Below are positions 45,581 to 57,116 of a stretch of 64,000 nt of DNA, piece by piece. Made by a program: the position numbers and the translations under genes. The notes under the pieces were generated by a model that saw only the letters and a program-made list of their open reading frames with translations, ran no database searches and was not told the DNA's origin. The stretch lies in the NCBI RefSeq assembly GCF_900105725.1, contig NZ_FNLM01000034.1, positions 248,001 to 312,000 of the forward strand, given 5' to 3'. How positions within the stretch are numbered: the stretch's first letter is position 1; each line of letters opens with the position of its first letter. Source of the stretch: Gordonia westfalica (GTDB lineage Bacteria; Actinomycetota; Actinomycetes; Mycobacteriales; Mycobacteriaceae).

Positions 45581-46796
45581 GCATCGCCGATTCCATTCGG
45601 GTGGCCGACGCGGTACGCCCCGGATCCCCTGAACTCGATGCGCTTCTCGAACGCATCGCGGCCGGCAGCTTCGAGCGCGAACGCACCGACACCGCTCCCC
45701 ACGAGCAGGTCGCGTGGCTCAAAGAGGCACGGGTCGGCGCATACCGGCTCCCGATCTCCGAGGGCGGAGCCGGTGCGACGATCCGCGAGTTGTTCGACCT
45801 CGTCATCAGGCTGAGCAAGGCCGATTCCAACCTGGGCCATCTGCTGCGCGCCCATTTCGGAACGGTCGAGGACATCCTGTTGTGGCCGGAGTCGCCCCGG
45901 CGTCGCCTGTGGCTGGAGCGGGTCGCCGCCGGCGAACTGATCGGCAACGGCAACAACGAACTCGGCAGCAAGCACGCCGGCGACTTCGCGAAGTCGACGA
46001 CGTTCACTCCGGATGGTGACGGCTACCGCCTCGACGGCGTGAAGTACTACTCCACCGGAACCCTGTACTCCGAACACACCTTCGTCACCGGCGTGACCCC
46101 GACGGTGTTCCGGTCCAGGCGTTGCTGCCGCTCAGCCGTGTGGGCATCACGGTCGAAGACGATTGGGATGGCTTCGGCCAGTCGTTGACCGGAACGGGGA
46201 CCACCCGTTTCGTGGGTGTTCGCGTCGAGTCCGACGAGGTCACCCTCCCGCCCGAGGATCTCAGCACGATCCCCCGGTGGCATCTCGGCCCGTTCTATCA
46301 GCACTACCTCAACGCGGTGGTCGCCGGTAACGCACTCGCTGTCGCCGATGACGCCGTCGCACTGATCCGTGGTCGTCGGCGAAGCTTCACCCACGGCTCG
46401 GCTGATCTGCCCCGCGAGGACCCGGTCCTGCTCGAGGTGGTCGGCGAGATCCACTCCCTGGCCTACGCCACGGAATCACTGGTGCTCGACGCCGCTGATG
46501 TGCTCGCGCGGATTCCCGCAACGGCAGTCGACGGCGTCACCGACGACACCGTCGACCACCAGGCCGCCCTCCGCGCATCTCAAGTGCAGGTCGTCGTCGA
46601 CGATCTGGCGTTGCGTGCGGCCACCCTGCTGTTCGACGTCGGTGGGGCGTCGGCGGTCAAGAGGTCGGCGAACCTCGATCGGCACTGGCGAAACATCCGA
46701 ACGGTGGCTTCACACAACCCGACTCGGTTCAAGAATCGTGCCATCGGTGAGCTCGTCGTCAACGACGTGACCCTCCCCGACAACACCTACTTCTGA
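45577..46796 (+). pseudogene. SfnB/DszC-like acyl-CoA dehydrogenase family protein with a frameshift
   Basis: ATG 45577 overlaps the upstream stop. The N-terminal helical domain (LPISEGGAGATIRELFDLVI) and LIGNGNNELGSKHAGDF lead to YSTGTLYSEHTFVTGV. One G is missing at about 46102, after which QALLPLSRVGITVEDDWDG, FGQSLTGTGTTRF and RHWRNIRTVASHNP continue to the end. Corrected length is about 406 residues, normal for SfnB and DszC, flavin monooxygenases or sulfur-acquisition oxidoreductases using FMNH2. It would pair with the downstream NtaA-like enzyme. Confidence 0.82.
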
Positions 46797-46843
46797 CCGA
46801 CACCCGCACGAACACACTCACGACAAGGAACACCGCGTCAGCC

Positions 46844-48166
46844 ATGGCCGATCGTCGCCAGATGAATCTCAACCTGTTCATCCTCTCGTCAGGACATCAT
46901 GAGGCGGCCTGGCGCCACCCCGAGTCGACGCCCGAGCGCATGTTCGAACCCGACTTCTACCTGGGACTGGCTCGGGCAGCAGAGGCGGCGGCGCTCGACG
47001 CGGTGTTCCTTGCCGACATACCGAAGCTCGATGTCAACATCGAATTCAACGCGGCCGGACGACTCGACCCGCTGCTGACGCTGGCGACCATCGCGGGCGG
47101 AACCGAACGCATCGGTCTCATCGCGACGGCGTCGACCACTTATTCCTACCCGTGGCAGCTCGCGCGAGCGCTGTCGACGCTCGACCACCTGTCCCGTGGC
47201 CGCGCCGCGTGGAACATCGTCACCACCGACTCCCCCGACGCGGCAAGGAATTTCGGTCTGAACGGCAATCCCGACGCCGCGCTGCGATATGAGCGTGCCG
47301 AAGCCTTCATCGAGGCGGTCGAAGCCCTGTGGGATTCCTGGGACGACGACGCCGTCGTGCTCGACCGGGCCGGCGGCCGCTACGTCGACCCGACCCGTAT
47401 CCATCACCCGAACATCGCCGGTCCCCATGCAAAGGTCGCGAGCGCGCTCACCACGCCGCGTCCCCCGCAAGGTCATCCGGTTCTGGTGCAGGCGGGCTCG
47501 TCCGACCACGGCCGCGTGTTCGCCGCACGGCATGCCGAGGCGATCTTCACCGCTCAGCAGCGCATCGAAGATGCGCAGGCCTTCTATCGGGACGTGAAGA
47601 GCAGAGCCTTCGATCTGGGGCGGAACCCCGCCCACATCAAGATCCTCCCGGGCCTCAGTCCGTTCATCGGTGGTACCGAGGAAGAGGCCCGACGACTCGA
47701 GCGTGAGTTCAACGACCTGACGATCCCGGCCTTCGGTCTGATGCAGCTCAAGGACTTCGCCTACGTCGACCTCGACGATCTGGACCTCGACGCTCCGGTG
47801 CCCATCGAGGCATTCGGCGACGCCGGCGACGTCACGAACAACAAGAAGTCACGGACGCAGGTGTACGCCGACATCGTCCGTCGGGAGAAGCCGACCCTCA
47901 GGCAGTTGCTGCACAAGCTCGCCGGTGCCCGCGGTCACCGTGTCGTCGCCGGGACTCCGGAGCAGATCGCGGACACGATGACGGACTGGTTCGACAACCA
48001 CGCGGCCGACGGCTTCAACGTCATGCCGCCATACCTGCCGGGCGGATTCGACGTGTTCGCCGAGACCGTGGTCCCGATCCTGCGTCGCCGCGGCCTGTTC
48101 CGCGAGGGCTACGAGGGCACGACGCTACGCGAGCACCTGGGCCTGCCGCGCCCGGGCAAACCGTAG
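46844..48166 (+). CDS. NtaA/SnaA/DszA-family FMN-dependent monooxygenase
   Basis: 440 residues of the bacterial luciferase-like TIM barrel. It starts QMNLNLFILSSGHHEAAWRH, then RIGLIATASTTYSYPWQLAR, RAAWNIVTTDSPDAARNFGL and QGHPVLVQAGSSDHGRVFAA. These match DszA, NtaA and SnaA, two-component enzymes that need FMNH2 from a partner reductase. No reductase gene lies in the operon. Third gene of the unit with the hydrolase and SfnB-like genes. Its 3' end overlaps the EthA-like gene by 42 nt on the opposite strand. Confidence 0.9.
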   Translation: MADRRQMNLNLFILSSGHHEAAWRHPESTPERMFEPDFYLGLARAAEAAALDAVFLADIPKLDVNIEFNAAGRLDPLLTLATIAGGTERIGLIATASTTYSYPWQLARALSTLDHLSRGRAAWNIVTTDSPDAARNFGLNGNPDAALRYERAEAFIEAVEALWDSWDDDAVVLDRAGGRYVDPTRIHHPNIAGPHAKVASALTTPRPPQGHPVLVQAGSSDHGRVFAARHAEAIFTAQQRIEDAQAFYRDVKSRAFDLGRNPAHIKILPGLSPFIGGTEEEARRLEREFNDLTIPAFGLMQLKDFAYVDLDDLDLDAPVPIEAFGDAGDVTNNKKSRTQVYADIVRREKPTLRQLLHKLAGARGHRVVAGTPEQIADTMTDWFDNHAADGFNVMPPYLPGGFDVFAETVVPILRRRGLFREGYEGTTLREHLGLPRPGKP

Positions 48167-49600
48167 GTTCTCGTCGGCGACATCGCCTTTGAACAGGCGA
48201 CGATCGGCGTAGTAGCTCATCGACATCACCCACGGGGCGTGCGGTCCCTGTTTCGGCAGGGTGTCGAGAGCGCGCTGGACGTAGCCGGCGCCGAAGTCGA
48301 GCAGCGGCCGGGTGGGCATGTCCGGGTCGGCGACCGGCCACACCGCGTCGTGACCATGAGAGTCCATGTACCCGAGCAACTTACAGAAGTACTGGCACAG
48401 CAACCCGATCTTCAGCGTCCAGGATGCGTTGGTGTACCCGATGGCCAGCGCGAAGTTCGGCACACCGGACAGCATGATCCCGCGGTAGACGACGGTGTCC
48501 GGTAGCGAGACCGGGTTGCCGTCGACCGTGAGGTCGATGCCACCGATGATCTTGATGTTGAGTCCTGTTGCGGTGACGATGATGTCGGCCTCGAGTTCGA
48601 CCCCACTCTCCAGCAGGATGCCGGTCTCGGTGAACGACGCGATCCGGTCGGTGACGATCGACGCCTTGCCCGACCGGATGGTGCGGAAGAGATCAGCGTC
48701 GGGCACCACGCACAGGCGCTGATCCCACGGGTCGTAGGGCGGGTTGAAGTGGACGTCGACCGGAAAGTCCTCCGGGAGTTGAGACTTGTTGATCTTCCGG
48801 ATCATTCGCCGGGCCACCTGGGGGAACCGCTGACACAGTTCGAACAGGATTCGCTGCTGCGCGACGTTCTTCTGCCGAGTAAGCGCATATCCCCGCTCGT
48901 TGCCGAAGATCTTCTTCAGCGAGTTGGCAATTGCGTCTTCACGCGGCAACGGGATGACGTAGGTCGGCGTGCGCTGCAGCATCGTCACATGCACGGCCTC
49001 CTCGGCCATCGCGGGCAGTAGCGTCACGGCCGTGGCGCCGCTTCCGATCACCACGACCCGCTTTCCGGCGTAGTCGAGATCCTCCGGCCAGTGCTGCGGG
49101 TGCACGATCTGACCGCGGAAGCGATCCTCGCCGGCGAAGTCGGGACTGAATCCCTCGTCGTAGTCGTAATAGCCCGAACCGCAGAAGATCCATCGCGCGC
49201 TGATCTGTGCCCGCTCGCCGCTGTCGGTGCGCTCGAGGTCGACGAGCCACCGTGCGTCGTCCGAGGACCAGGCGGCGGCCACGACTTTGTGGTGGTACCG
49301 GATGTTGCCGGTGAGGTCGTTCTCCTCGATCGTCTCGTGGAGGTAGTCGAGAATCCGCGGGGCGTCGGCGATCGCCTGCTTGTCCGTCCACGGCTTGAAC
49401 TCGTAGCCGAAGGTGTGCAGGTCCGAGTCCGAGCGGATGCCCGGATAACGGAAGAGGTCCCAGGTGCCGCCGGCGGCTGCACGAGCCTCGACGATGGTGA
49501 ACGTCTTCGACGGATGCTCGGTCCGCAGGTAGCGGGCGGCCCCGATGCCCGAGATCCCGGCTCCGATGATGAGGACGTCGACGCGGTCTACTGCGGTCAC
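48125..49600 (-). CDS. EthA-like flavin-containing (Baeyer-Villiger) monooxygenase
   Basis: 491 residues. FAD loop VDVLIIGAGISGIGAARYL, the BVMO-type FxGxxxHxxxWP-like segment FRGQIVHPQHWPEDLDYAGK, NADPH loop VVVIGSGATAVTLLPAM, and the C-terminal ATG motif IIVTATGLN. This is the EthA group, which oxidises ketones and activates thioamide drugs. Its last 42 nt overlap the convergent NtaA-like gene. No EthR-type TetR gene is beside it; an inverted repeat lies between it and the next gene upstream. Confidence 0.9.
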   Translation of the reverse strand: MTAVDRVDVLIIGAGISGIGAARYLRTEHPSKTFTIVEARAAAGGTWDLFRYPGIRSDSDLHTFGYEFKPWTDKQAIADAPRILDYLHETIEENDLTGNIRYHHKVVAAAWSSDDARWLVDLERTDSGERAQISARWIFCGSGYYDYDEGFSPDFAGEDRFRGQIVHPQHWPEDLDYAGKRVVVIGSGATAVTLLPAMAEEAVHVTMLQRTPTYVIPLPREDAIANSLKKIFGNERGYALTRQKNVAQQRILFELCQRFPQVARRMIRKINKSQLPEDFPVDVHFNPPYDPWDQRLCVVPDADLFRTIRSGKASIVTDRIASFTETGILLESGVELEADIIVTATGLNIKIIGGIDLTVDGNPVSLPDTVVYRGIMLSGVPNFALAIGYTNASWTLKIGLLCQYFCKLLGYMDSHGHDAVWPVADPDMPTRPLLDFGAGYVQRALDTLPKQGPHAPWVMSMSYYADRRLFKGDVADENLRFARARQAQVLA

Positions 49601-49651
49601 TGTTCACTCCTGGCTGTCCGACGCGGTGCTGTCTCCAGGATGCCAGCTACG

Positions 49652-49723
49652 GCAAACCCACCCCTTTTCGGCAAACGCACCACCTCGCAGGGTGGAGATT
49701 CTGCCGAAAAGTGGTGGGTTTGC
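49652..49723. repeat. Long imperfect cruciform-type inverted repeat
   Basis: Arms 49652-49673 and 49702-49723 (22 nt each) are complementary at 21 of 22 positions, around a 28-nt loop that itself holds CCACC/GGTGG pairing. On the minus strand the core motif GGTGGGTTTGCCGAAAA is partly repeated within the element. It lies between the EthA-like start (49600) and the kinase stop (49740). Confidence 0.7.
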
Positions 49724-49739
49724 GCCACAGCGCGGAGTG

Positions 49740-50533
49740 CTACTGCTGCCCGTGCCAGACGGCGTCGAACGGGGCGGTCGAGCTGATGCGCCCGACGATC
49801 CCGCGGTGGGTGTACTCCTTGGCCGTGCGCACCGCGTCGAGGACGTCGGCACCCTTGGTCAGTTCGGCGGTGGTCGCGGCGGCGAAGACGCATCCCGCGC
49901 CCGACACCCGCTCGTCGCCGACCTTGGGGCGCGGAGGATGGTGATGTCCGCGCCGTCGAAGACGACGTCGACGGCCTCGTCACCGGCGAGTCCCACCCCG
50001 CCTTTGACGATCACGTACTTCGGCCCGAGATCGGCGATACGACGAGCCGCTTCGGCGAGGTCGTCAATGCTGGTCAACTCGTCCATCCCGGCCAGAGTCG
50101 CGGCCTCGAAAAGGTTCGGCGTCACGACGGTGGCCAGCGGCAGGATCTCCGCGCGCAGGGCATTGTCGGTGTCGAGCGCCGCACCGGGCTCCTGTCCCTT
50201 GCAGATCAGGACGGGGTCGACGACGACGTGCCGCCATGAACGCGATGCCAGGGCCTCGGCGACTGTCGATATCGTCGCGGGCGTACCCAGCATGCCGATC
50301 TTCACGACGTCGGGTTCGTGCGCGACGGTCGCGGCCTCGATCTGGTCGGCGATCACGCCGGCCTCGATCGGGACAAAACGGTGACCCCAGCCGGCCTTCG
50401 GATCGAAGGACACGATGCAGGTGATGGTCCCGACGCCGTAGGTGCCGAGCTGGGCGAAAGTGCGCAGGTCGGCCTGGATTCCCGCGCCACCGGTCGCCTC
50501 GGAACCGGCGATCACATACGACACCACTGACAT
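49740..50533 (-). pseudogene. PdxK/ThiD-type pyridoxal or hydroxymethylpyrimidine kinase with a frameshift
   Basis: ATG 50533 encodes VVSYVIAGSEATGGAGIQAD, TITCIVSFDPKAGWG, then VVVDPVLICKGQ and VVTPNLFEAATLAGM. One C is missing at about 49920; the next frame resumes GDERVSGAGCVFAAATTAEL, with the anion-hole GAGC Cys, and ends at 49740. Corrected length is about 264 residues. It belongs to the ribokinase-like ThiD/PdxK group (B. subtilis PdxK type), phosphorylating pyridoxal or HMP. Both activities are possible. Confidence 0.8.
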
Positions 50534-50732
50534 TGCTCGATCCTTTCGGGGGTTCTGGATGAACCGGGTCTTTTCTACACCCTCGTGCCCAGCCGACTTC
50601 GAGCGAGGCATCGGTCCTGAACTCGACGTTTGATCGCGCGCATCCGAGTCGCATCTCGCGGGGGCGAACCGGGAGTTCGCGGGAAATCCGCGAAAACCAG
50701 GACACGGGCCGGAAAATAGAACTAATTGATAT

Positions 50733-52028
50733 ATGTCCATCGGGGGTTGTAGACGTCGTAGGTCCGTGCGCGTGAACATTCGCCACTCGTCGCGACGGGG
50801 TCGCACCCGCAGGCGATCCCTGTTCGTAGCGTGCGCGGTGACGGCAGCGGCCACACGCGCCGGAATCGGCCCGGCGGCCGCCGATCCCTACCCGGGGTTC
50901 TACAACCCTCCCTCGACGTTCGACACGCGCCCCGGATCGCTGATCCGCTCGGCGCCTTCGTATGCGGCGATCATCCCGTACACCGGCGCGAACATCGACG
51001 CCCGGACCACGACGGTGATGTATTCGAGTGCTGGTGCACGCAACCGTCCGACGGCGGTGACCGGGAGCGTTCTCGTCCCCCGGGCAAAGTGGACGGGTCG
51101 CGGCGAGCGACCCGTCGTCGTGGTCGTCTCCGGGACCATCGGTGCGGGCGACCAGTGCGCTCCGTCGCGGTTGCTGCGGTACGGGCAGGCCTACGAAGAA
51201 CTGGCCGTCGGAGCACTCCTCGCGAACGGCTACGCGGTGGCCCTGACCGACTACGAGGGACTCGGCACACCCGGCGACCATCCCTACCTCAACCGCAGGT
51301 CGCTCGGTACGTCGATGCTCGACATGGCCCGCGTGGCACGCAATCCGAAACTCGGCGTGAGCGCCGATGCCCCGGTCGCGCTGTGGGGTTATTCCGAGGG
51401 CGGCTTCGCGGCGGGTTCCGCCGCCGAGCTCGCCGGTTCGTACGCGCCCGAACTGCCGGTCTTCGCCGCTTTCGCCGGTGCACCGGCACCCGACCTCGCG
51501 GATCTGGCCCGGCTCGGTGACGGCAGCCTCCTGGGTGGCGGTGTCGGCTGGGTCGTCAACAGTTTCATCGCCGCCTATCCCGAACACCGCGCGAAGTTCC
51601 TCGCCGCGTTCAACCCGCTCGGACGGAGCGTTCTGCGAGATGTCAACTCGTACTGCGTATTCGACGTGCTCAGGATGAACCCGTTCGTGCCCACGACCTT
51701 CTACACCAGGGATGGCCGGCCCATCGCCGACCACCTCCGCAAGGAGCCCTGGCTGACTGCTGTGAACGACCAACGCCTTGGTCGGGTCGCCCCTCGGATG
51801 CCGGTCCTGGTGAGTCAGAACCGTGGCGATGACGTGGTCGATGCACGCGGGACGGATCGAATGGTCCGATCCTGGCGTGCACAGGGTGCGGCCGTCACCG
51901 TGGAGACGATGTATCTCCCGCTGGTGCTGCCGGGGACGTTCCTCGGACACGGGATCGGGCTGGCGTCCGAGCTCCGGGCGCTGTCGTGGCTCAACGGCAA
52001 GGCCGCGGCGCTGCCGCCCGAGAGCTGA
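50733..52028 (+). CDS. Secreted lipase-family protein
   Basis: 431 residues from ATG 50733; GTG 50766 is an alternative. An Arg-rich n-region and hydrophobic core end near AAADPYPGFY. The secretory-lipase (LIP) domain shows VVVVSGTIGAGDQCAPSR, the GYSEGGFAAGSAAEL nucleophile elbow (GxSxG), and a C-terminal LGHGIG His. Asp is likely in QNRGDDVVD. It would hydrolyse triglycerides or other esters outside the membrane; two Cys (QCAPS and SYCVFD) may pair. Confidence 0.85.
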   Translation: MSIGGCRRRRSVRVNIRHSSRRGRTRRRSLFVACAVTAAATRAGIGPAAADPYPGFYNPPSTFDTRPGSLIRSAPSYAAIIPYTGANIDARTTTVMYSSAGARNRPTAVTGSVLVPRAKWTGRGERPVVVVVSGTIGAGDQCAPSRLLRYGQAYEELAVGALLANGYAVALTDYEGLGTPGDHPYLNRRSLGTSMLDMARVARNPKLGVSADAPVALWGYSEGGFAAGSAAELAGSYAPELPVFAAFAGAPAPDLADLARLGDGSLLGGGVGWVVNSFIAAYPEHRAKFLAAFNPLGRSVLRDVNSYCVFDVLRMNPFVPTTFYTRDGRPIADHLRKEPWLTAVNDQRLGRVAPRMPVLVSQNRGDDVVDARGTDRMVRSWRAQGAAVTVETMYLPLVLPGTFLGHGIGLASELRALSWLNGKAAALPPES

Positions 52029-52107
52029 CCCGAAGGCACTCTGCTCCACCACGACCGATGAACAAACCGAGGCAACGCACGGTGCGGTGCATGAAGAACG
52101 GAGAGCC

Positions 52108-52545
52108 GTGAACACCCAGGAGATCGCCGACCGGTTCGAGATAGCCGACGTGCTCTACCGCTATGCCCGTGCCGTCGACACCAGGGACTGGGACCTGTGG
52201 CGGTCGGTGTTCACCGCGGACGCCACCATCGACTACTCCTCGGCCCCTGCGGGTCGGGCCGGGAGTCGGGACGAGATCGCCGCGTGGCTCGAGGAGAACT
52301 TCGCGTTCGTCACCGTCAGCCAGCACTTCATCACCAACATCGAGTACTCCTTCGAGGGCGACCGCGCTCAGGTTCGCGCGATGTTCTACAACCCCATGCA
52401 GTTCGTGGGGATGACCGAACTGAGCACCTGCGGCGGGAACTACTACCACTCGATGGTGCGAACCGAAACCGGCTGGCGGAGTGAGCGTCTGCACGAAGAG
52501 AGCCTCTGGTTCGTGAACTCACCGCTCGGGCAGGACGACGACTGA
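52108..52545 (+). CDS. SnoaL-like/NTF2-fold protein
   Basis: 145 residues from GTG 52108 with GGAGAG upstream. The cone fold reads EIADVLYRYARAVDTRDWDL, WRSVFTADATIDYSSAP, FITNIEYSFEGDRAQVRAMF and GGNYYHSMVRTETGWRSERL. The Tyr/Asp pair at the front (YARAVDTRD) is typical of SnoaL-like hydroxylases, dehydratases and isomerases. Function is not assignable; it is 79 nt after the lipase gene and perhaps cotranscribed. Confidence 0.82.
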   Translation: MNTQEIADRFEIADVLYRYARAVDTRDWDLWRSVFTADATIDYSSAPAGRAGSRDEIAAWLEENFAFVTVSQHFITNIEYSFEGDRAQVRAMFYNPMQFVGMTELSTCGGNYYHSMVRTETGWRSERLHEESLWFVNSPLGQDDD

Positions 52546-52686
52546 CGCACGACGGCACCACTGGCGAGCCGCGTTATCAACCTGTGGCCCGGAAAACGAT
52601 CCGGCACCGACCGCTGACGTGCAGCCCGGCGTCGACGTTTCCGCTCCTAGCCTGAGGGGTACCGCCCCAAGGCACAGAGGAGTCAT

Positions 52687-54008
52687 GTGAACGACGCGCG
52701 AACCTGTCTGGTCACCGGTGCGACCGGCTACGTCGGGGCCGACTGGCACCCCGGTTGCTCGATCGCGGCCACCGTGTCCGTGCGCTTGCCCGGACACCGT
52801 CGAAGCTGTCCGACGCACCGTGGACAGCCGACTCGCGCGCAGAGGTCGTCCAGGGCGACCTGTCGGACCGGGATTCGCTGGTTGCCGCCTTCGACGGCGT
52901 CGACGTCGTCTATCACCTGGTGCACTCGATGAGCGCCGACGCGGATTTCGCGGCCGAGGAACGACGCTCGGCCGAGAACGTGGTGGCCGCGGCCGAGCAG
53001 TGCGGTGTGTCCCGGATCGTCTACCTCGGTGGTCTACACCCTGAGGGCAGCGACCTGTCCGAACACCTGGCGTCCCGGGCGGAGGTCGGTGACATCCTCA
53101 TCGGATCATCGATCGAGACCGTCGCGCTGCAGGCGGGAACGCTCATCGGGTCGGGATCCGCGTCGTTCGAACTCATCCGACACCTCACCGAGCGGCTGCC
53201 GGCGATGACGACGCCGCGGTGGGTGAGCAACAAGATCCAGCCCATAGCCGTCGCCGACGCGCTGCACTACCTGGTCGAGGCCGCGACCGCGGCGGTCCCG
53301 TCGTCACGGACGTGGGACATCGGCGGACCGGATGTGCTGGAGTACGGCGACATGATGCAGGTCTACGCGCAGGTTGCGGGACTGCGTCCGCGGACGATGG
53401 TCGTGCTGCCGTTCCTCACACCGTCGGTCGCAAGCCGCTGGGTCCGGCTGGTGACACCGATCCGGGGCAAGATCGCCCGGCCGCTGATCGAGTCGCTGGA
53501 ATGCGACGCCGTCTGCCGGAACCGCGACATCGACTCGATCATCCCCCGCCCACCGGGAGGCCTGACGCCGTACAGCCGAGCGCTCGCGGAGACGTTGAAT
53601 CGTGCCGAACGCGGTGCGCAGCCGGCGACATGGGCGAACGCCACCGCCGACACCCCCGCGACCGAACCCCTCCCGACCGACCCCGGCTGGGCGGGCGAGC
53701 AGGTGTTCGAGAGCGCGTCCACGACCGTCGAGAACGGAACGCTCGACGAGATCTGGAAGACCCTCGATCGGCGAGGCCAGGTGGTTGCCGAGATGCCCGC
53801 AGAGTTCCTGCGTGTCCGGGTGTGCGAGGACTCGCGCGGGAACGGATTCGTCGAGTATGCGCTGCGCGACCTCGGTGGCGATCCCGCGCGCACCGAGGTC
53901 ACCACGACGTCCCGGTTCTTCCCCCACGGCGTCGTAGGACTCGCCTACTGGCGTCTCGGGACGCCACTTCGTGCGCTCGGTGTGCCGGTCGCCAACCCGT
54001 TTCGCTGA
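52687..54008 (+). pseudogene. NAD(P)H-binding SDR with C-terminal DUF2867-like domain, frameshifted
   Basis: GTG 52687 begins MNDARTCLVTGATGYVG. One G is missing at about 52736; the continuing frame gives LDRGHRVRALART, AFDGVDVVYHLVHSM, then IQPIAVADALHYLVEAATAA and a C-terminal SRPBCC-like part (GWAGEQVFESASTTVENGTL) ending early relative to many homologues. Corrected length is about 440 residues. It resembles atypical extended SDRs of the NmrA-like group. Role unknown. Confidence 0.75.
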
Positions 54009-54117
54009 GTACGGACCGGGCTACGGCTGATCGAGCGATACGCGGGATAAGGTCAGCACACCCGCCGACCGGGCGGTGCCGGCACGACCGGCGAACAACG
54101 AAGCAGAAGGTGAGCGG

Positions 54118-55134
54118 GTGTCGCTGTCGGAACGAATCGACAACTTCCAGCGACGACACCCGGCGACCGGGTTCCCGCTGGCGGTGATCTACAAATTCGT
54201 CGACGACCAGGGCGCCTACCTCGCCGCGCTGTGCACCTACTACGCGTTCATCTCGCTGTTCCCGCTGCTGTTGCTGTTCTCGACGATCCTGGGCATCGTG
54301 CTCGTCGACAACCCGGGGCTTCAGGAGAGAATCCTCGACTCGGCGATGAGCCAGATCCCGGTGATCGGTAGCCAACTCGGCGAGCCCGAGAAACTCAGCG
54401 GCGGGGTCCCGGCACTCATCATCGGCGTCCTGGTCTCGCTGTACGGCGGACTGGGCGTGGCCGTCGCGGCCCAGAACGCGATGAACACGATCTGGGCGGT
54501 CCCCCGCAACGAGCGGCCGGATCCGATCTTCGCGCGCCTGCGCGGCATGTTGCTGCTCTCGACCATCGGCCTCGCCGTCATCGGACTCACCGTCGTGAAC
54601 GGCATCGCCGCCGGTATCGAGCTCGGCGTCGTCGGACGATGGTTCGCGATCCTCGGCTCGGTCCTGCTGAGCACGTTCGTGTTCATCGTGGCGTTCCGGT
54701 TCGGCACGGCTCGCGACCTGTCGGTGCGGGACGTGCTCCCCGGTGCGCTCGCTGCGGCGGCGTGCTGGCAGGCGATCCAGACCTTCGGCGCGGTGTACGT
54801 CGACCGTGTCATCGCCAACGCGAGCTCGACGAACGGCGTCTTCGCGATCGTTCTCGGCCTGCTCGCGTTCCTCTACGTGACGTCGATCGTGTTGGTGTTC
54901 TGCCTCGAAGCGAACTCCGTGCGCGTGGATCACCTGTATCCGCGGTCGCTGCTGACGCCGTTCACCGACAACGTGATCCTCACTAAGGGCGACGAAGCCG
55001 CTTATGCGGCGCAGGTCCGCGCGCAGCGGAACAAGGGATTCCAGGAGATCGACGTGACCTTCGACAACCCGCGCGTCGACCGCACGAACGGTGAGGCCAC
55101 GCCGGACGATCCGCGCGGAGACGGTCCGCGCTGA
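54118..55134 (+). CDS. YihY/BrkB-family membrane protein, copy 2
   Basis: 338 residues from GTG 54118 with AGAAGG upstream; the frame is open to 54076. Six helices with the signature DDQGAYLAALCTYYAFISLF, YGGLGVAVAAQNAMNTIWAV and GVFAIVLGLLAFLYVTSIVL. It is distant from the copy at 38862, so these are two subfamilies rather than a recent duplication. Function unknown. Convergent with the CoA-transferase gene, 4 nt apart. Confidence 0.87.
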   Translation: MSLSERIDNFQRRHPATGFPLAVIYKFVDDQGAYLAALCTYYAFISLFPLLLLFSTILGIVLVDNPGLQERILDSAMSQIPVIGSQLGEPEKLSGGVPALIIGVLVSLYGGLGVAVAAQNAMNTIWAVPRNERPDPIFARLRGMLLLSTIGLAVIGLTVVNGIAAGIELGVVGRWFAILGSVLLSTFVFIVAFRFGTARDLSVRDVLPGALAAAACWQAIQTFGAVYVDRVIANASSTNGVFAIVLGLLAFLYVTSIVLVFCLEANSVRVDHLYPRSLLTPFTDNVILTKGDEAAYAAQVRAQRNKGFQEIDVTFDNPRVDRTNGEATPDDPRGDGPR

Positions 55135-55138
55135 TTCC

Positions 55139-56694
<1,556 letters not shown>

Positions 56695-56793
56695 GAGTGC
56701 AAATGAGCAAAGTCACGGATTACTGAGACATGTCGTTCGCGGCATGGTATAGAGCCGCGGGTGAGGTGATCGGCCGTCCGACCGGGCTGAGTC

Positions 56794-57114
56794 TCAGTGC
56801 ACCGCGCCCAGCTCGACCAGAAGCACTCCCACGACGATGACTCCGATCCCGGCGAGCATCCGCGGCGTCAGTCGTTCGCTGAACAGGAAGTGCGCGGCGA
56901 CGGCGGTCGCGGCGACGCCGGCCGCGGCCCAGATCCCGTAGGCGACGCCGAGCGGGATTCCCTGCCGAAGGGCGATGGTCAACGCGACGAAGGCGGTGAC
57001 GTAACCGACCACGACGATCCCGTAGAAGCGGGGTCGCCCGTCGGTCGCCGCGCGGAGCGCCAGCGTGGCGCCGACCTCCGCCATGATCGCGAGGACCACG
57101 AAGAAGTACCCCAT
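56794..57114 (-). CDS. SMR-family efflux subunit B
   Basis: 106 residues, four helices. It starts MGYFFVVLAIMAEVGATLAL with the essential Glu in helix 1 (MAEVGATLALRA), then GIPLGVAYGIWAAAGVAATA in helix 3. It follows the paralogue upstream after a 2-nt gap. Paired SMR genes (YkkCD, EbrAB, guanidinium exporters) form heterodimers exporting cations. The substrate is unknown. Confidence 0.85.
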   Translation of the reverse strand: MGYFFVVLAIMAEVGATLALRAATDGRPRFYGIVVVGYVTAFVALTIALRQGIPLGVAYGIWAAAGVAATAVAAHFLFSERLTPRMLAGIGVIVVGVLLVELGAVH

Positions 57115-57116
57115 GC

